Notes under the pieces: generated by a model
Seen by the model: only the letters and a program-made list of their open reading frames with translations
Database searches by the model: none
Told to the model about the DNA's origin: nothing
Position numbers and translations under genes: made by a program
NCBI RefSeq assembly: GCF_029080175.1
Contig: NZ_JARFJC010000029.1
DNA length: 64,000 bases
Reading direction: 5' to 3' (one strand)
DNA from: Luteipulveratus flavus
Lineage (GTDB): Bacteria; Actinomycetota; Actinomycetes; Actinomycetales; Dermatophilaceae
In this document: one piece after another, positions 1 to 8,736 of the stretch
Layout of the letters: each line of letters starts with the position of its first letter
How positions within the stretch are numbered: the first letter of the stretch is position 1

Positions 1-758
1 ACCTCCGGCACCTCCTCCACCCGGATGTACATCGGGTTGACGAACCGCCGGGAGGTCGGCAGGTACGGCGACGGCTCCATCGTCGGGACCGGCTCGGCGG
101 CGTGCACGGGGTTCACCAGGACGAAGTCGGCCCCCTGCCGGGCGGCCCAGGTACCGAGCTCGGCGAGGTCGGCGGCGTCGCCCAGGCCCCAGGAGCGATC
201 GGAGCGCACCGAGTAGAGCTGGGTCGTCAGACCCCACGCGCGCGCGGTCTGCAGGGCGGCCGGCAGCTCGAGGCGCTCCGGGGTCACGATGACGCTGGTG
301 GACGCCTCCTGCTCGCCGAAGGTGACGACCAGCGTGTGGTAGCCGAGCGGCAGGTCCCCGGGCAGCTCGAGGGTCGCCTCACCGGTCTGGACCCCGTCGA
401 TCTCGCGCGGGTCGACGACGTGGTCGGCCTGCGCGAGCTTGCGCTCCTCACCGCTCTCCAGGTGGATGACACCGGTGATCGCGCTCCCGTGCGGGACGTG
501 CACGGCGACCCAGGGCGTCCAGCCCTCCCGCAGCACGACGACGCGGGGCAGCACGCGTCGCCACGCGTCGTCCTTGCTCGCCGCGAGAGCCTGCTCGACC
601 TGCTCCTGCGAACCGGACTCCACGCCCATCGCGTCGAGGACCGTACGGATCGTCTCGTCGCTCACCCGGACGTGCTTGCCGCGCCAGTCCCAGTACTCGG
701 TGGCGACCCCGTGGGAACGGGCGAGGTCCTGCACGGGGGACGAGGCAGCGTGCGACAC
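1..758 (-). CDS. malQ: 4-alpha-glucanotransferase, N-terminal part (cut by window edge)
   Basis: The minus-strand reading frame gives the N-terminal region of an actinobacterial MalQ (amylomaltase), which moves glucan segments between maltodextrins in the cytoplasm. Visible landmarks are an N-terminal stretch with EYWDWRGKHVRVSDETI, a beta-sandwich-like linker, then the start of the GH77 barrel: WGLTTQLYSVRSDRSWGLGD, followed by GADFVLVNPVHAAEP and PSRRFVNPMYIR-type residues (here SPYLPTSRRFVNPMYI). The catalytic residues lie beyond base 1. I place the start at the GTG at 758, behind a short AGGA; a GTG at 734 is a possible alternative. It is divergent from the channel gene that starts at 882. 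The nearby GH13 alpha-glucosidase suggests a shared role in maltodextrin use. Confidence 0.85.
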   Translation of the reverse strand, partial: MSHAASSPVQDLARSHGVATEYWDWRGKHVRVSDETIRTVLDAMGVESGSQEQVEQALAASKDDAWRRVLPRVVVLREGWTPWVAVHVPHGSAITGVIHLESGEERKLAQADHVVDPREIDGVQTGEATLELPGDLPLGYHTLVVTFGEQEASTSVIVTPERLELPAALQTARAWGLTTQLYSVRSDRSWGLGDAADLAELGTWAARQGADFVLVNPVHAAEPVPTMEPSPYLPTSRRFVNPMYIRVEEVPE

Positions 759-881
759 GGGTCCTGCTTTCGCGGGCCGAGGGATGGGATGCGCCACCGA
801 GTGTCGCAGAGCGGATGCGGGGCACGCGAGGAGCGGTGGTTGTCCCGGGTGGGGCACGGCGACCGCAGGTCGGTTGAGAGC

Positions 882-1805
882 ATGGTGCTCATGAGCTGGG
901 ACTGGTTGACCGGGTCCGGGGGCGGACCACGGCCGTTGATGTTGATCGGTGTCGTCCTCGGTGCCGTGGTGGTGCGATGGGTGATCCATCGCCTGATCCG
1001 ACGCGCCGTCCGCGCGATGGAGAGCCGTCAGCCGCGCCTCCAGCCGAGCGCGAGCCGGGTCGGTCGCGCCGGGCGGGCGGGGCGCGTGCTGCGGCAGGCA
1101 GCGGGGCTGGACCACGAGCGACGTCGCCAGCGGGCCGCGACGATGGGCTCGATCCTGCGCTCGATCACCACGATCGTCGTCTTCACCATCGCCGCGCTCA
1201 CCCTGCTCGCCGAGCTCGGGGTGCCGCTGGCTCCCCTCATGGCCTCTGCCGGCGTCGGCGGCGTGGCCATCGGTTTCGGTGCCCAGAGCCTGGTGAAGGA
1301 CTTCCTCTCCGGCGTCTTCATGATCCTGGAGGACCAGTACGGCGTGGGAGACGTGATCGACACCGGCGAGGCCATCGGCACCGTAGAGGAGGTCAGCCTG
1401 CGCGTCACGCGGCTGCGGGACGCCAACGGCGTGGTCTGGTACATCCGCAACGGCGAGATCGTCCGGATCGGCAACCGGTCCCAGGGCTGGTCGACCGCGC
1501 TGGTCGACATCCCCGTCGCGTACGACCAGCCGGTCGAGAAGGTCCTGTCCGTGCTGCGCGAGGTGGTCGCCACGCTGGATCACGAGCAGCCCTGGGAGGA
1601 CCGGCTGCTCGACACTCCCGAGGTCGCCGGCGTCGAGTCGGTCACCGGCGGGGTGATGACGGTGCGGATCATGGCCCGCTGCGCGCCCAACGAGAACTTC
1701 TCGGTGTCCCGCGAGCTGCGGGAGCGGTCCAAGGTGGCCCTGGACGAGGCCGGCATCCGTGGTCCGGGCTTCGCGGCCCACGGCGCCGAAGCGGCCGTGC
1801 TGTGA
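882..1805 (+). CDS. MscS-family mechanosensitive ion channel
   Basis: About 307 residues. A first hydrophobic helix lies near residues 19-37, a basic linker follows, then a second helix (SILRSITTIVVFTIAALTLL) and the pore-lining TM3 with Gly/Ala packing (APLMASAGVGGVAIGFGAQS) leading into LVKDFLSGVFMILEDQYGVGD, the hallmark of the MscS family. The C-terminal cytoplasmic beta domain (VSLRVTRLRDANGVVWYIRNGEI) is complete. Family members open under membrane tension and release osmolytes during hypo-osmotic shock. Two in-frame ATGs (882 and 891) are possible; a weak GAGAG lies just before 882. The next gene starts 26 bases after the stop, so the two may be cotranscribed. The much longer open frame upstream is antisense to malQ and is not part of this gene. 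Confidence 0.9.
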   Translation: MVLMSWDWLTGSGGGPRPLMLIGVVLGAVVVRWVIHRLIRRAVRAMESRQPRLQPSASRVGRAGRAGRVLRQAAGLDHERRRQRAATMGSILRSITTIVVFTIAALTLLAELGVPLAPLMASAGVGGVAIGFGAQSLVKDFLSGVFMILEDQYGVGDVIDTGEAIGTVEEVSLRVTRLRDANGVVWYIRNGEIVRIGNRSQGWSTALVDIPVAYDQPVEKVLSVLREVVATLDHEQPWEDRLLDTPEVAGVESVTGGVMTVRIMARCAPNENFSVSRELRERSKVALDEAGIRGPGFAAHGAEAAVL

Positions 1806-1831
1806 CCGGGCCGGCTGAGAGGGTGGACGGC

Positions 1832-2233
1832 GTGAGCGCGCAGACCTTCTACGACCAGGTGGGCGGGCACGACACGTTCGCCCGCCTCGTGCACGAGTTC
1901 TACCGTGGTGTCGCGCAGGACCCGCCGCTGCGCGCGCTCTACCCCGAGGAGGACCTCGGGCCGGCCGAGGAGCGACTCCTGATGTTCCTCGAGCAGTACT
2001 GGGGCGGCCCGACGTCGTACTCCGAGCAGAGGGGGCACCCGCGTCTACGGATGCGGCACATGCCGTTCGCGGTGACGCCGGACCAGCGGGACCGCTGGCT
2101 GCTGCACATGATGGCCGCGGTCGACACGCTCGGGCTGGACGAGACGCACGACCTGGTGCTGCGGGACTACCTCACCCGGGCCGCGTACTCGCTGGTCAAC
2201 CGGGTTGACGAGGCTCCCCCTGCACAGCGCTGA
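1832..2233 (+). CDS. glbO: Group II truncated hemoglobin
   Basis: A 133-residue protein of the usual TrHb2 size: FYDQVGGHDTFARLVHEFYRGVAQDPPLRALYPEEDLGPAEERLLMFLEQYWGGP and RGHPRLRMRHMPFAV (the proximal His region), then the Trp-containing G helix (RDRWLLHMM). Family members bind O2 or NO through haem and are linked to NO detoxification and respiration; the exact role here is unknown. I prefer the GTG at 1832 because GAGAGGG lies 8 bases before it. Earlier in-frame GTGs at 1823 and 1802 (the latter overlapping the mscS stop) are possible. A second, frameshifted globin lies at 41642-42090. Confidence 0.88.
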   Translation: MSAQTFYDQVGGHDTFARLVHEFYRGVAQDPPLRALYPEEDLGPAEERLLMFLEQYWGGPTSYSEQRGHPRLRMRHMPFAVTPDQRDRWLLHMMAAVDTLGLDETHDLVLRDYLTRAAYSLVNRVDEAPPAQR

Positions 2234-2237
2234 CGAA

Positions 2238-2263
2238 CCGCTATCGAATCGATTCGACAGCGG
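2238..2263. promoter_or_regulatory. Putative LacI-family operator upstream of the alpha-glucosidase gene
   Basis: A 26-bp palindrome with one mismatched pair, with core CTATCGAATCGATTCGACAG (2241-2260) and a central CG step typical of LacI/GalR-type operators. It ends 25 bases before the GTG of the GH13 gene, a position where a bound repressor would block transcription. Control by a maltose/maltodextrin-responsive LacI-type regulator is an inference; no such regulator gene lies in the window. Confidence 0.6.
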
Positions 2264-2288
2264 CTTGACGAAGGACCACACTGGATCA

Positions 2289-4022
2289 GTGGCTCAGACG
2301 ACTCTCACGACCGGTCCCGCGGTCCGCACGCTGCACGTGGCGACCCCCGACGACTCCGCCTGGTGGCGCAACGCGGTGATCTACCAGATCTACCCGCGCT
2401 CGTTCGCCGACCGCGACGGCGACGGCATCGGTGACCTGCCGGGCATCATCGACCGGCTCCCCTACCTGCGCGACCTCGGCGTGGACGCCGTCTGGCTGTC
2501 GCCGTTCTACGTGTCGCCGCAGGCCGACGCCGGGTACGACGTCGCCGACTACCGCGACATCGACCCGCTGTTCGGGTCCCTGCCCGACGCCGACGCGCTG
2601 GTGGCCCGCGCGCACGAGCTCGGCATCCGCGTCATCGTCGACCTCGTCCCGAACCACACCTCCGACGAGCACCCGTGGTTCCGTGCCGCGCTGGCCGCGC
2701 CGGCCGGCTCCCCGGAGCGCGAGCGGTACATGTTCCGCGACGGCCAGGGTGCCGACGGCTCGACGCCGCCGAACGACTGGGAGAGCGTCTTCGGCGGTCC
2801 GGCGTGGACCCGCGTCGCCGAGCCGGACGGCACGCCGGGCCAGTGGTACCTCCACCTGTTCGACCCCAAGCAGCCCGACCTCAACTGGGAGCTGCCGCAG
2901 GTGCGCGAGGAGTTCGAGTCGATCCTGCGGTTCTGGCTGGACCGGGGCATCGACGGGTTCCGCGTGGACGTGGCGCACGGGCTGATCAAGGAAGCCGGCC
3001 TGCCGGACTGGTCCGCGCACCAGACCATGCTCGGCAGCGCCGACGCCGAGCAGAGCGACCGGCCCCGACGCCGCGCCCCGATGTGGGACCAGGACGGCGT
3101 CCACGAGATCTACGAGAGCTGGCGACGCGTCCTGGGGTCGTACAACACCACGGGCGACAGCCGCGCTGACCGGATCATGTGCGCCGAGGCCTGGGTGACC
3201 CCCGCCGAGCGCGCCGCCCGGTACGTCCGCCCGACCGAGTTCCACCAGGCGTTCAACTTCGACTTCCTGGAGACCCCGTGGCGGGCCGAGTCGCTGCGCG
3301 AGGTCATCGCGTCCTCGTACGCCGCGAACGACTCGGTGGGCGCGCCGACGACCTGGGTGCTGTCCAACCACGACGTCGTCCGGCACGCCTCGCGTCTGGG
3401 TCTGCCCGCCGGCGAGCGCCGGCCCAACGGCATCGGCGTCGGTGACCCGCAGCCGGACGCCGTGCTCGGCCTGCGCCGCGCCCGTGCGGCCACCGCGCTG
3501 ATGCTCGCGCTGCCCGGCGGCGCCTACCTCTACCAGGGCGAGGAGCTCGGGCTGCCCGACCACACCCTGATGCCCGACGACGCCCGCCAGGACCCCACCT
3601 GGGAGCGCTCGCAGCACACCGAGCGGGGCCGCGACGGCTGCCGCGTCCCGATGCCGTGGCGCTCGGACGCACCGTCGTACGGATTCGGGCCCGGCGAGCG
3701 GACCTGGCTCCCCCAGCCCGAGTCGTACGCCGCGCTCGCGGTCGACCAGCAGGACGGCGTCGACGGCTCGACGCTGGAGCTGTACCGGTCGATGCTGCGC
3801 CTGCGCCGCGAGCTGCGTCTCGGCGAGGGCTCGCTCGAGGTCGAGGACCACGGTTCGGACGTCGTCTCCCTGATCAACGACGCTCCGACCGGTCAGGTGC
3901 ACGTGCTGGCCAACCTCGGCGCGGAGCCGGTCGCCATCCGCGAGGGTGCGCAGGTGCTGCTGGCCAGCGGCCCGCTCGCCGACGGGGCGGTCCCGACCGA
4001 CACGACCGTCTGGTACCGCTGA
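2289..4022 (+). CDS. GH13 alpha-glucosidase / oligo-1,6-glucosidase family enzyme
   Basis: About 577 residues, cytoplasmic (no signal peptide). It hydrolyses terminal alpha-glucosidic bonds of malto- or isomalto-oligosaccharides. The GH13 signature regions are present: AVIYQIYPRSFADRDGDGIGD near the N-terminus, DLVPNHTSDEHPWF, GIDGFRVDVAHG with the nucleophile Asp227, CAEAW with the acid/base Glu300, and SNHDV with Asp362. A small beta domain with LANLGAEPVAIREG ends the protein. The GTG at 2289 is the first plausible start after the operator palindrome; the longer frame runs through that operator. With malQ on the other side of the channel and globin genes, it suggests maltodextrin metabolism. 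A long palindrome at 4029-4102 follows the stop. Substrate preference cannot be read from the sequence. Confidence 0.92.
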   Translation: MAQTTLTTGPAVRTLHVATPDDSAWWRNAVIYQIYPRSFADRDGDGIGDLPGIIDRLPYLRDLGVDAVWLSPFYVSPQADAGYDVADYRDIDPLFGSLPDADALVARAHELGIRVIVDLVPNHTSDEHPWFRAALAAPAGSPERERYMFRDGQGADGSTPPNDWESVFGGPAWTRVAEPDGTPGQWYLHLFDPKQPDLNWELPQVREEFESILRFWLDRGIDGFRVDVAHGLIKEAGLPDWSAHQTMLGSADAEQSDRPRRRAPMWDQDGVHEIYESWRRVLGSYNTTGDSRADRIMCAEAWVTPAERAARYVRPTEFHQAFNFDFLETPWRAESLREVIASSYAANDSVGAPTTWVLSNHDVVRHASRLGLPAGERRPNGIGVGDPQPDAVLGLRRARAATALMLALPGGAYLYQGEELGLPDHTLMPDDARQDPTWERSQHTERGRDGCRVPMPWRSDAPSYGFGPGERTWLPQPESYAALAVDQQDGVDGSTLELYRSMLRLRRELRLGEGSLEVEDHGSDVVSLINDAPTGQVHVLANLGAEPVAIREGAQVLLASGPLADGAVPTDTTVWYR

Positions 4023-4028
4023 GCCGTC

Positions 4029-4102
4029 GCTGCTCGAACTGAGTTCAGTGTTCCTGACGCGGTTGCAACCACGTCAGGAACACCAGACGCAGTTCGAGCA
4101 GC
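4029..4102. repeat. Dispersed intergenic palindrome, family A copy 1
   Basis: Arms of about 31 bases containing AGTGTTCCTGACG and CGTCAGGAACACC flank a GGTTGCAACC loop, with outer ends GCTGCTCGAACTG and CAGTTCGAGCAGC. It lies between two convergent genes (GH13 and the 4107 gene), so it probably serves as a bidirectional terminator or hairpin. Related copies are at 12902-12957 and 38043-38098. Confidence 0.85.
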
Positions 4103-4106
4103 ACCG

Positions 4107-4748
4107 TCAGGCGCGGACGAGGACGTGGCCGCCTGGGGTCGTGAGCCGGAACCAGCGCGCCGCCGAGTGGACCTGGCCGACCTCGCCACGCAGGAAGCCC
4201 AGCGCGTACGCGCCGAACGCCACGCCGGACGGCAGCCCGTCGGCGCCGCCGTCGTGAGCGATCGGACGGGTCCACACCCGGTGCCGCAGGTCCTCGACGG
4301 CGGCGGCCCCCGACCCCTCCGGCGCGCCCTGTGCGACCTCGGAGATTCCTTCTGTCGCAACGCTTCTCAGCTGGTCCAGGGCGATCTCGCCGACCTGCTG
4401 CCACCCTGATCGCGGCGGGGTGACCGCCGCCCAGGCCGCCCGTACGGTCATCGGTGGCAGGTCCAGGACGGGCTGGTCCGCCGTCGCCCGGGCGAGCCGG
4501 TCGCCGACGGCCCCGAGCGGGACGACCGTGTCGACCTCGGCGGGCTCGCCGAGTCGCAGGACCCGCAGGCCCACGACCGTGCCCTGCCCCAGCAGCCCGC
4601 GCCCGCGCAGGACACCGACCCAGGCCGCGAGCGTCGTCCCCGCCGCCTGCAGCCGGACGGCGCCGTCCGCGTCGAGCGCGCGGGCGCGGGAGAAGTACGT
4701 GGCGAGGTCGGCCAGGGAGTCCGTGTCGGCCAGACGCAGCCCGCTCAT
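4107..4748 (-). CDS. Conserved hypothetical protein, translationally coupled to a thioesterase
   Basis: A 213-residue protein beginning MSGLRLADTDSLADLATYFS. I do not recognise a named domain. There is no signal peptide or membrane helix; the protein is alanine-rich and contains an internal DTVVPLGAVGDRLAR segment and a C-terminal RWFRLTTPGGHVLVRA strand. Its ATG overlaps the stop of the upstream thioesterase gene by four bases (ATGA), so both come from one mRNA and may share a pathway. It is probably a lineage-specific actinobacterial family, but the function is unknown. Confidence 0.75.
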   Translation of the reverse strand: MSGLRLADTDSLADLATYFSRARALDADGAVRLQAAGTTLAAWVGVLRGRGLLGQGTVVGLRVLRLGEPAEVDTVVPLGAVGDRLARATADQPVLDLPPMTVRAAWAAVTPPRSGWQQVGEIALDQLRSVATEGISEVAQGAPEGSGAAAVEDLRHRVWTRPIAHDGGADGLPSGVAFGAYALGFLRGEVGQVHSAARWFRLTTPGGHVLVRA

Positions 4749-5218
4749 GCGTGTCCGACGGGTCGGCGTCGCAGCGCCACGGGCGCGCCCTCGACCTTGC
4801 GGAGCAGCGCGCGGTCCTGGTCGGTGAGCCGGACCGGCCGCTGGGCCTCCATGTCGAAGCAGACCTGGGTCGTCTCGGCGGCGGCGTACACCTGCGCGTC
4901 GTCGGCCCGGGAGTCCCTCACCTCGTAGCAGATGTCGAACGACGCGCCTGAGACCTTGCTCACCCACAGCGCGATGACGACCGGCTCCGGGCGGTACTTC
5001 AGCTGGCGCAGGTAGTCGATCTCGGTGCGGGCGATGAGCAGCTGCGGGTGGTGCACGCTGCCGTCGTCGCGCCGGAACCAGTCGCGCAGCGCCAGGACCC
5101 GGGACTCCTCCAGCAGGCGGACGAACTGGACGTTGTTGACGTGGCGCAGAGCATCCATGTCGGACCAGCGCAGGGGGACGTCGACGGCGTACGGACGGGA
5201 CGGCATGGCGTCCATCAT
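4745..5218 (-). CDS. Acyl-CoA thioesterase, 4HBT hotdog family
   Basis: A 157-residue single hotdog-fold protein. The family motif RWSDMDALRHVNNVQF is present near the N-terminus, with the catalytic Asp (first D of DMD) and the HVNN turn; the rest (YRPEPVVIALWVSKVSGASFDICYEV) is the central sheet. It hydrolyses acyl-CoA thioesters; the acyl specificity is unknown. The ATG at 5218 has a strong GGAGG eight bases before it. It is first in a two-gene operon with the 4107 gene. A second thioesterase, TesB-like, is divergently transcribed from 5257, so both are fed by one short intergenic promoter region. Confidence 0.88.
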   Translation of the reverse strand: MMDAMPSRPYAVDVPLRWSDMDALRHVNNVQFVRLLEESRVLALRDWFRRDDGSVHHPQLLIARTEIDYLRQLKYRPEPVVIALWVSKVSGASFDICYEVRDSRADDAQVYAAAETTQVCFDMEAQRPVRLTDQDRALLRKVEGAPVALRRRPVGHA

Positions 5219-5256
5219 GACAAGTGCCTCCGCGCACGGTCGCTAGAGTCCCCGTC

Positions 5257-6210
5257 GTGACATCAGCGCAGAGCCCCTCGCCCCTGGACCCCGTCGACGA
5301 CCTGCTGGAGACGCTGGACCTCCAGCCGATCGGGCGGGCGCGGATCCGGGTCGACTCGCCGGAGGCGGACGAGCCGGTGGCCCTCGGGGACAACGCTGCC
5401 GACCTGTTCGTCGGGCGCAGCCAGCCGCAGCCGCACGGTCGGGTCTTCGGCGGCCAGGTGCTCGCGCAGTGCGTCATCGCCGCCGGCCGTACCGTCGCGG
5501 ACCAGCCCGGGCAGCCGGCCCGGCCGATCCACTCCCTGCACGGCTACTTCCTGCGCGCCGGGGACTCCAGCGAGCCGATCAGGTTCGCGGTAGAGCGGCT
5601 GCGCGACGGCGGGTCCTTCTCCGCCCGCCGGGTCCACGCGCTGCAGCACGGGCAGGTCATCATGTCGATGATCCTGTCCTTCCAGCTGCCGGCCGACGGG
5701 CTGGACCACCAGGCGACCATGCCGGCCGCGCCGTCTCCGGACCGGCTACGGACCGCCGCCGACGAGGTCGGCGACATCGACCACCCGATGGCCCAGCACT
5801 GGGCCTACCGGCGCGCGGTCGACATCCGCCACGTCGAGGGGCCGCTCTACCTCGAGCCGGGGGCGCAGGCCGCCGCGCAGCAGAACATCTGGATGCGGGT
5901 GACCGAGCGGCTGCCCGACGACCCACTGCTGCACGCCGCCGTGCTCGCCTACGGGTCGGACTACACCCTGCTGGAGTCGGTCCTGCGTCGCCACCGGCTC
6001 AGCTGGGCCGACCCGCGCATCCGCGCCGCCAGCCTCGACCACGCGATGTGGTTCCACCGGCCGCCGCGTGCGGACGACTGGGTCCTCTACCAGCAGGAGT
6101 CGCCCTCGGCCTCCGGCGGCCGCGGCCTGGGCATCGGCAAGATGTTCGCCGCCGACGGCACGCTGGTCGCGACCGTCGCCCAGGAGGGCATGGTCCGGGT
6201 CAAGGAGTAG
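5257..6210 (+). CDS. tesB: Acyl-CoA thioesterase II
   Basis: A 317-residue double-hotdog TesB enzyme that hydrolyses medium- and long-chain acyl-CoA. Landmarks are RSQPQPHGRVFGGQVLAQ and SLHGYFLRAGD near the N-terminal domain, GGSFSARRVHALQHG, then the C-terminal domain with YGSDYTLLESVLRRH and SLDHAMWFHRPPRADDW, where the Asp of LDHAMWFH is the catalytic position in the family. The GTG at 5257 follows TAGAGT (5244-5249) by seven bases, the leaderless pattern seen across this window; there is no Shine-Dalgarno sequence. Confidence 0.92.
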   Translation: MTSAQSPSPLDPVDDLLETLDLQPIGRARIRVDSPEADEPVALGDNAADLFVGRSQPQPHGRVFGGQVLAQCVIAAGRTVADQPGQPARPIHSLHGYFLRAGDSSEPIRFAVERLRDGGSFSARRVHALQHGQVIMSMILSFQLPADGLDHQATMPAAPSPDRLRTAADEVGDIDHPMAQHWAYRRAVDIRHVEGPLYLEPGAQAAAQQNIWMRVTERLPDDPLLHAAVLAYGSDYTLLESVLRRHRLSWADPRIRAASLDHAMWFHRPPRADDWVLYQQESPSASGGRGLGIGKMFAADGTLVATVAQEGMVRVKE

Positions 6211-6223
6211 GCGACCGGGCGCG

Positions 6224-6556
6224 TCAGGTGGCGAGCGCGTCGACGGCCTCAGCCGACACGTCGAGGACGACGGTGTGGTAGCTCTCGATCCGCGACAGGA
6301 TCGCCTCACGCGGACCTGTCCGCCATGCCTCGCTGGAGTAGAACGTGGTCTCGAGGGAGTCCCGCTCCTCGGAACTCGCGAACGCCCGGATCAGGCACGC
6401 CTCGTCGTGTCCGTCCTCGGACGTCAGCGACCGCTCGGCCCGGACGACGCGGATGCCCTGCTGCTCCAGCAGCGGGAGCGCCTGCTCGCGCATCACGCCG
6501 ACGAACTCCTCGGCGGTCCCCGGGTGCAGTCGGTAGGTACGGATCTCCAGCAGCAT
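6224..6556 (-). CDS. NIPSNAP family protein
   Basis: A 110-residue protein starting MLLEIRTYRLHPGTAEEFV, which is the NIPSNAP (ferredoxin-like dimeric alpha/beta barrel) signature, and ending RIESYHTVVLDVSAEAV. The family's biochemical role is poorly defined. It is convergent with tesB (stops 13 bases apart). The ATG at 6556 is preceded by CACACT seven bases upstream and lacks a Shine-Dalgarno sequence, so a leaderless start is likely. Confidence 0.82.
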   Translation of the reverse strand: MLLEIRTYRLHPGTAEEFVGVMREQALPLLEQQGIRVVRAERSLTSEDGHDEACLIRAFASSEERDSLETTFYSSEAWRTGPREAILSRIESYHTVVLDVSAEAVDALAT

Positions 6557-6608
6557 GGTCGGCAGTGTGCACCATGCCCGAGAGGCTCGTGTCGAGTCGG
6601 CGGACAGC

Positions 6609-6641
6609 CGTACGGGGCGACGTCGTCCGCCGCCCCGTACG
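6609..6641 (-). terminator. Hairpin downstream of the BNR-repeat gene
   Basis: Perfect 11-bp arms CGTACGGGGCG and CGCCCCGTACG around an 11-base loop, 16 bases past the stop of the secreted BNR-repeat gene on the minus strand. There is no U tract, which is common for actinobacterial terminators. Confidence 0.65.
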
Positions 6642-6657
6642 CCGTACTGCCGCGAGC

Positions 6658-8505
6658 TCAGCCGGTGGTCGCGGCCCCGTAGATGTCCTGGTCCAGGCCG
6701 CCCGCGTTCGGGCAGGCGTCCGGACCGTACCCACCGCCGGGCTGAGGTGCCCGGCACTGCAGCACGTCGAAGCCCTCGCCGCCGACGTACCGCGGGTCGT
6801 CGCCGGGTGCGACCTGTCGGGTGTCGGTCCAGGTGCTGTACGCCTGAGCCCCGACCGAGGACACGTAGTTGTAGTCGCCGTGGAACGGCACCTGCCGGTC
6901 GCCGAACATCTCGTAGTTCGGCATCTGGCTGGTGCGGGACAGCCGCGCGGTGGCCCAGGACGTGCCACCGTCGCGCGACGAGGCGCCGTAGGTGTCGAGC
7001 CCCAGAGTGGCGGTGGCGAAACCGCCCCTGTCGCGGACGGCTCCGTCGTTGCCGGGCGGGTACTGCACGCTGTACGCCGGGTCGTTGCGGCTGTCGTGCC
7101 ACACCGCGTGCAGGACTCCCCCGTCGGCGTTGATGTCGGGGAAGAACTGGTGACCCCGTGCTGTGGGCGCCAGGCGCCTGGGCGTGGACCAGGTGCTGCC
7201 GCTCAGGGAGGTGAAGTAGATCCCGCCCTGTCCGACCCGCAACGTCGTCCCTACCGGGTCGGCGGTGTTGTACGTCGTCTGCGAGGCTTGCTCGGTGCCC
7301 CGGACAGTGGCGTCGTAGACGAGGTAGACGCGCTGGTCGGCGGCCTTCGGGTCGGCCGTGATGCGCGGCTGGCTGTCGTGCCGGAAGAACACGAACCCGC
7401 TCCGGCACGCGAACGGACCCGAGCCGCAGTCCCGGCTGTCGCCGACCGACTCCTCGCCGGCCTCCGACTCCGGCCCGTCACTGTTCTCGTACGCCTGCTC
7501 GTGCGCCTCCTCCGCGGCGGCGCCGTTGCGGGCGGTGTCGGCCGCGTCGAACGGCTCGAAGGTCGCCGCGGTCCGCGGCTTGCTGAAGCTGCGCCCGCCG
7601 TCGGTCGAGACGACGTACTGGATCGAGCTCTCCTGCTGGCCGCGGTCCGTCTCGAACTGGCGGTAGGCGACGTACACCGTGCCGTTGCTGGTCACCGCGA
7701 TGTCGGCGAACTGCACGTTCTTGGACCCGGTCGAGATCTTCGTGGGGTGGCTGAACGTCGCGCCGTGGTCGGTGCTGCGGGTGAACAGGATCTCGTTGTT
7801 GCCCGCCCGGCCCTGGAACACGCTCCACGCGCCGTAGACGTTGCCGTTGTAGAGGGAGGAGACGCCGCGGTCGACCTCCAGCGAGGTCTTGTCGTTGAAC
7901 CGGCCGTTCACCGCCGGGGTCCCGCTGCCGACGATGACCGTCCGGACGTAGCGCGCGGCGTCCTGGTCGTACGTCGCGATCCAGACCGAGCCGTTCTGCG
8001 GGGCGGCGCGGTTGAACGCGTTGCCCATGTAGAACAGCCGCCCCGAGGTGTCCCACGCCTGGACCGGGTCGCCGGCGTTGGTGATGCCGCGCTGGTGCAA
8101 CGGGCTGGCCAGCCCCTCCGGCGACTGGTCGGTCGGATAGCCCGGCAGGAGGCTGTTGGTCCAGGTGCCTCCAGAGTCGGTGCTGCGGTAGAAGCCGGTC
8201 CAGGTGCCGCCCGCCAGCTCGGTGGTGCAGTAGTCGTTGGAGCCGGACACCACGACGTTCGGCGTCCGGGCGTTGATCGCGGCCGACGGCTCGTTCTGCT
8301 GGCGCCGGTTGCTCCCGCACCGGGTGATCGCGTCACCGGCCGTGGGAGCCCGCCCGTTGGCCTTGACGTAGGGCCTGTCCACCGACACCGGGATGTCGGT
8401 GCGGACCACGGTGGTCGCCGAGGCGCTGAGGAAGGCAGAGGAGCCGGCGAGCGCCACGGCCGACAGCCCTGCCGCTGCTGCAAAGCGTGTTCGATGACGG
8501 AGCAT
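6658..8505 (-). CDS. Secreted BNR/Asp-box repeat protein (sialidase-like beta-propeller)
   Basis: A 615-residue exported protein. The N-terminus has a Sec signal peptide (MLRHRTRFAAAAGLSAVALA followed by SASA). Asp-box motifs are visible in order: STDSGGTWTN, STDHGATFSH, STDGGRSFSK and SRDGGTSWAT, which are typical of sialidase-fold propellers. An acidic Glu/Asp-rich insert (EEAHEQAYENSDGPESEAGE) sits mid-protein. I do not see the Arg triad or FRIP motif needed to call it an active sialidase, so its substrate is unknown. The ATG at 8505 has AAGGAGA at good spacing. It is a single gene. Confidence 0.8.
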   Translation of the reverse strand: MLRHRTRFAAAAGLSAVALAGSSAFLSASATTVVRTDIPVSVDRPYVKANGRAPTAGDAITRCGSNRRQQNEPSAAINARTPNVVVSGSNDYCTTELAGGTWTGFYRSTDSGGTWTNSLLPGYPTDQSPEGLASPLHQRGITNAGDPVQAWDTSGRLFYMGNAFNRAAPQNGSVWIATYDQDAARYVRTVIVGSGTPAVNGRFNDKTSLEVDRGVSSLYNGNVYGAWSVFQGRAGNNEILFTRSTDHGATFSHPTKISTGSKNVQFADIAVTSNGTVYVAYRQFETDRGQQESSIQYVVSTDGGRSFSKPRTAATFEPFDAADTARNGAAAEEAHEQAYENSDGPESEAGEESVGDSRDCGSGPFACRSGFVFFRHDSQPRITADPKAADQRVYLVYDATVRGTEQASQTTYNTADPVGTTLRVGQGGIYFTSLSGSTWSTPRRLAPTARGHQFFPDINADGGVLHAVWHDSRNDPAYSVQYPPGNDGAVRDRGGFATATLGLDTYGASSRDGGTSWATARLSRTSQMPNYEMFGDRQVPFHGDYNYVSSVGAQAYSTWTDTRQVAPGDDPRYVGGEGFDVLQCRAPQPGGGYGPDACPNAGGLDQDIYGAATTG

Positions 8506-8736
8506 GTGACTCTCCTTGCGCGTGACCGCGCTGTCGCACACCCCGCTACCCCCGCATCGAGGCGTGTCCGGAGGCGACCGTCGGTAGGCGGTCGTCGTCG
8601 TCAGATCGACGGGCTCGCGCTCGAGCGTGGTGCGGCGGGGGCGTGGGCGATGCCGGTCCGGCCAGGCCAGGCTGCCACCGCCGCGCTGCGTGGACAAGAT
8701 TCTTGCCGTTCCACGTGAAGACGGTGAGATGGACCC

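Noticed and set aside
102..881. An N-terminal extension of the MscS protein by 260 codons
   Set aside because: That part is antisense to malQ and has no protein-like features; the channel starts normally at 882 or 891.
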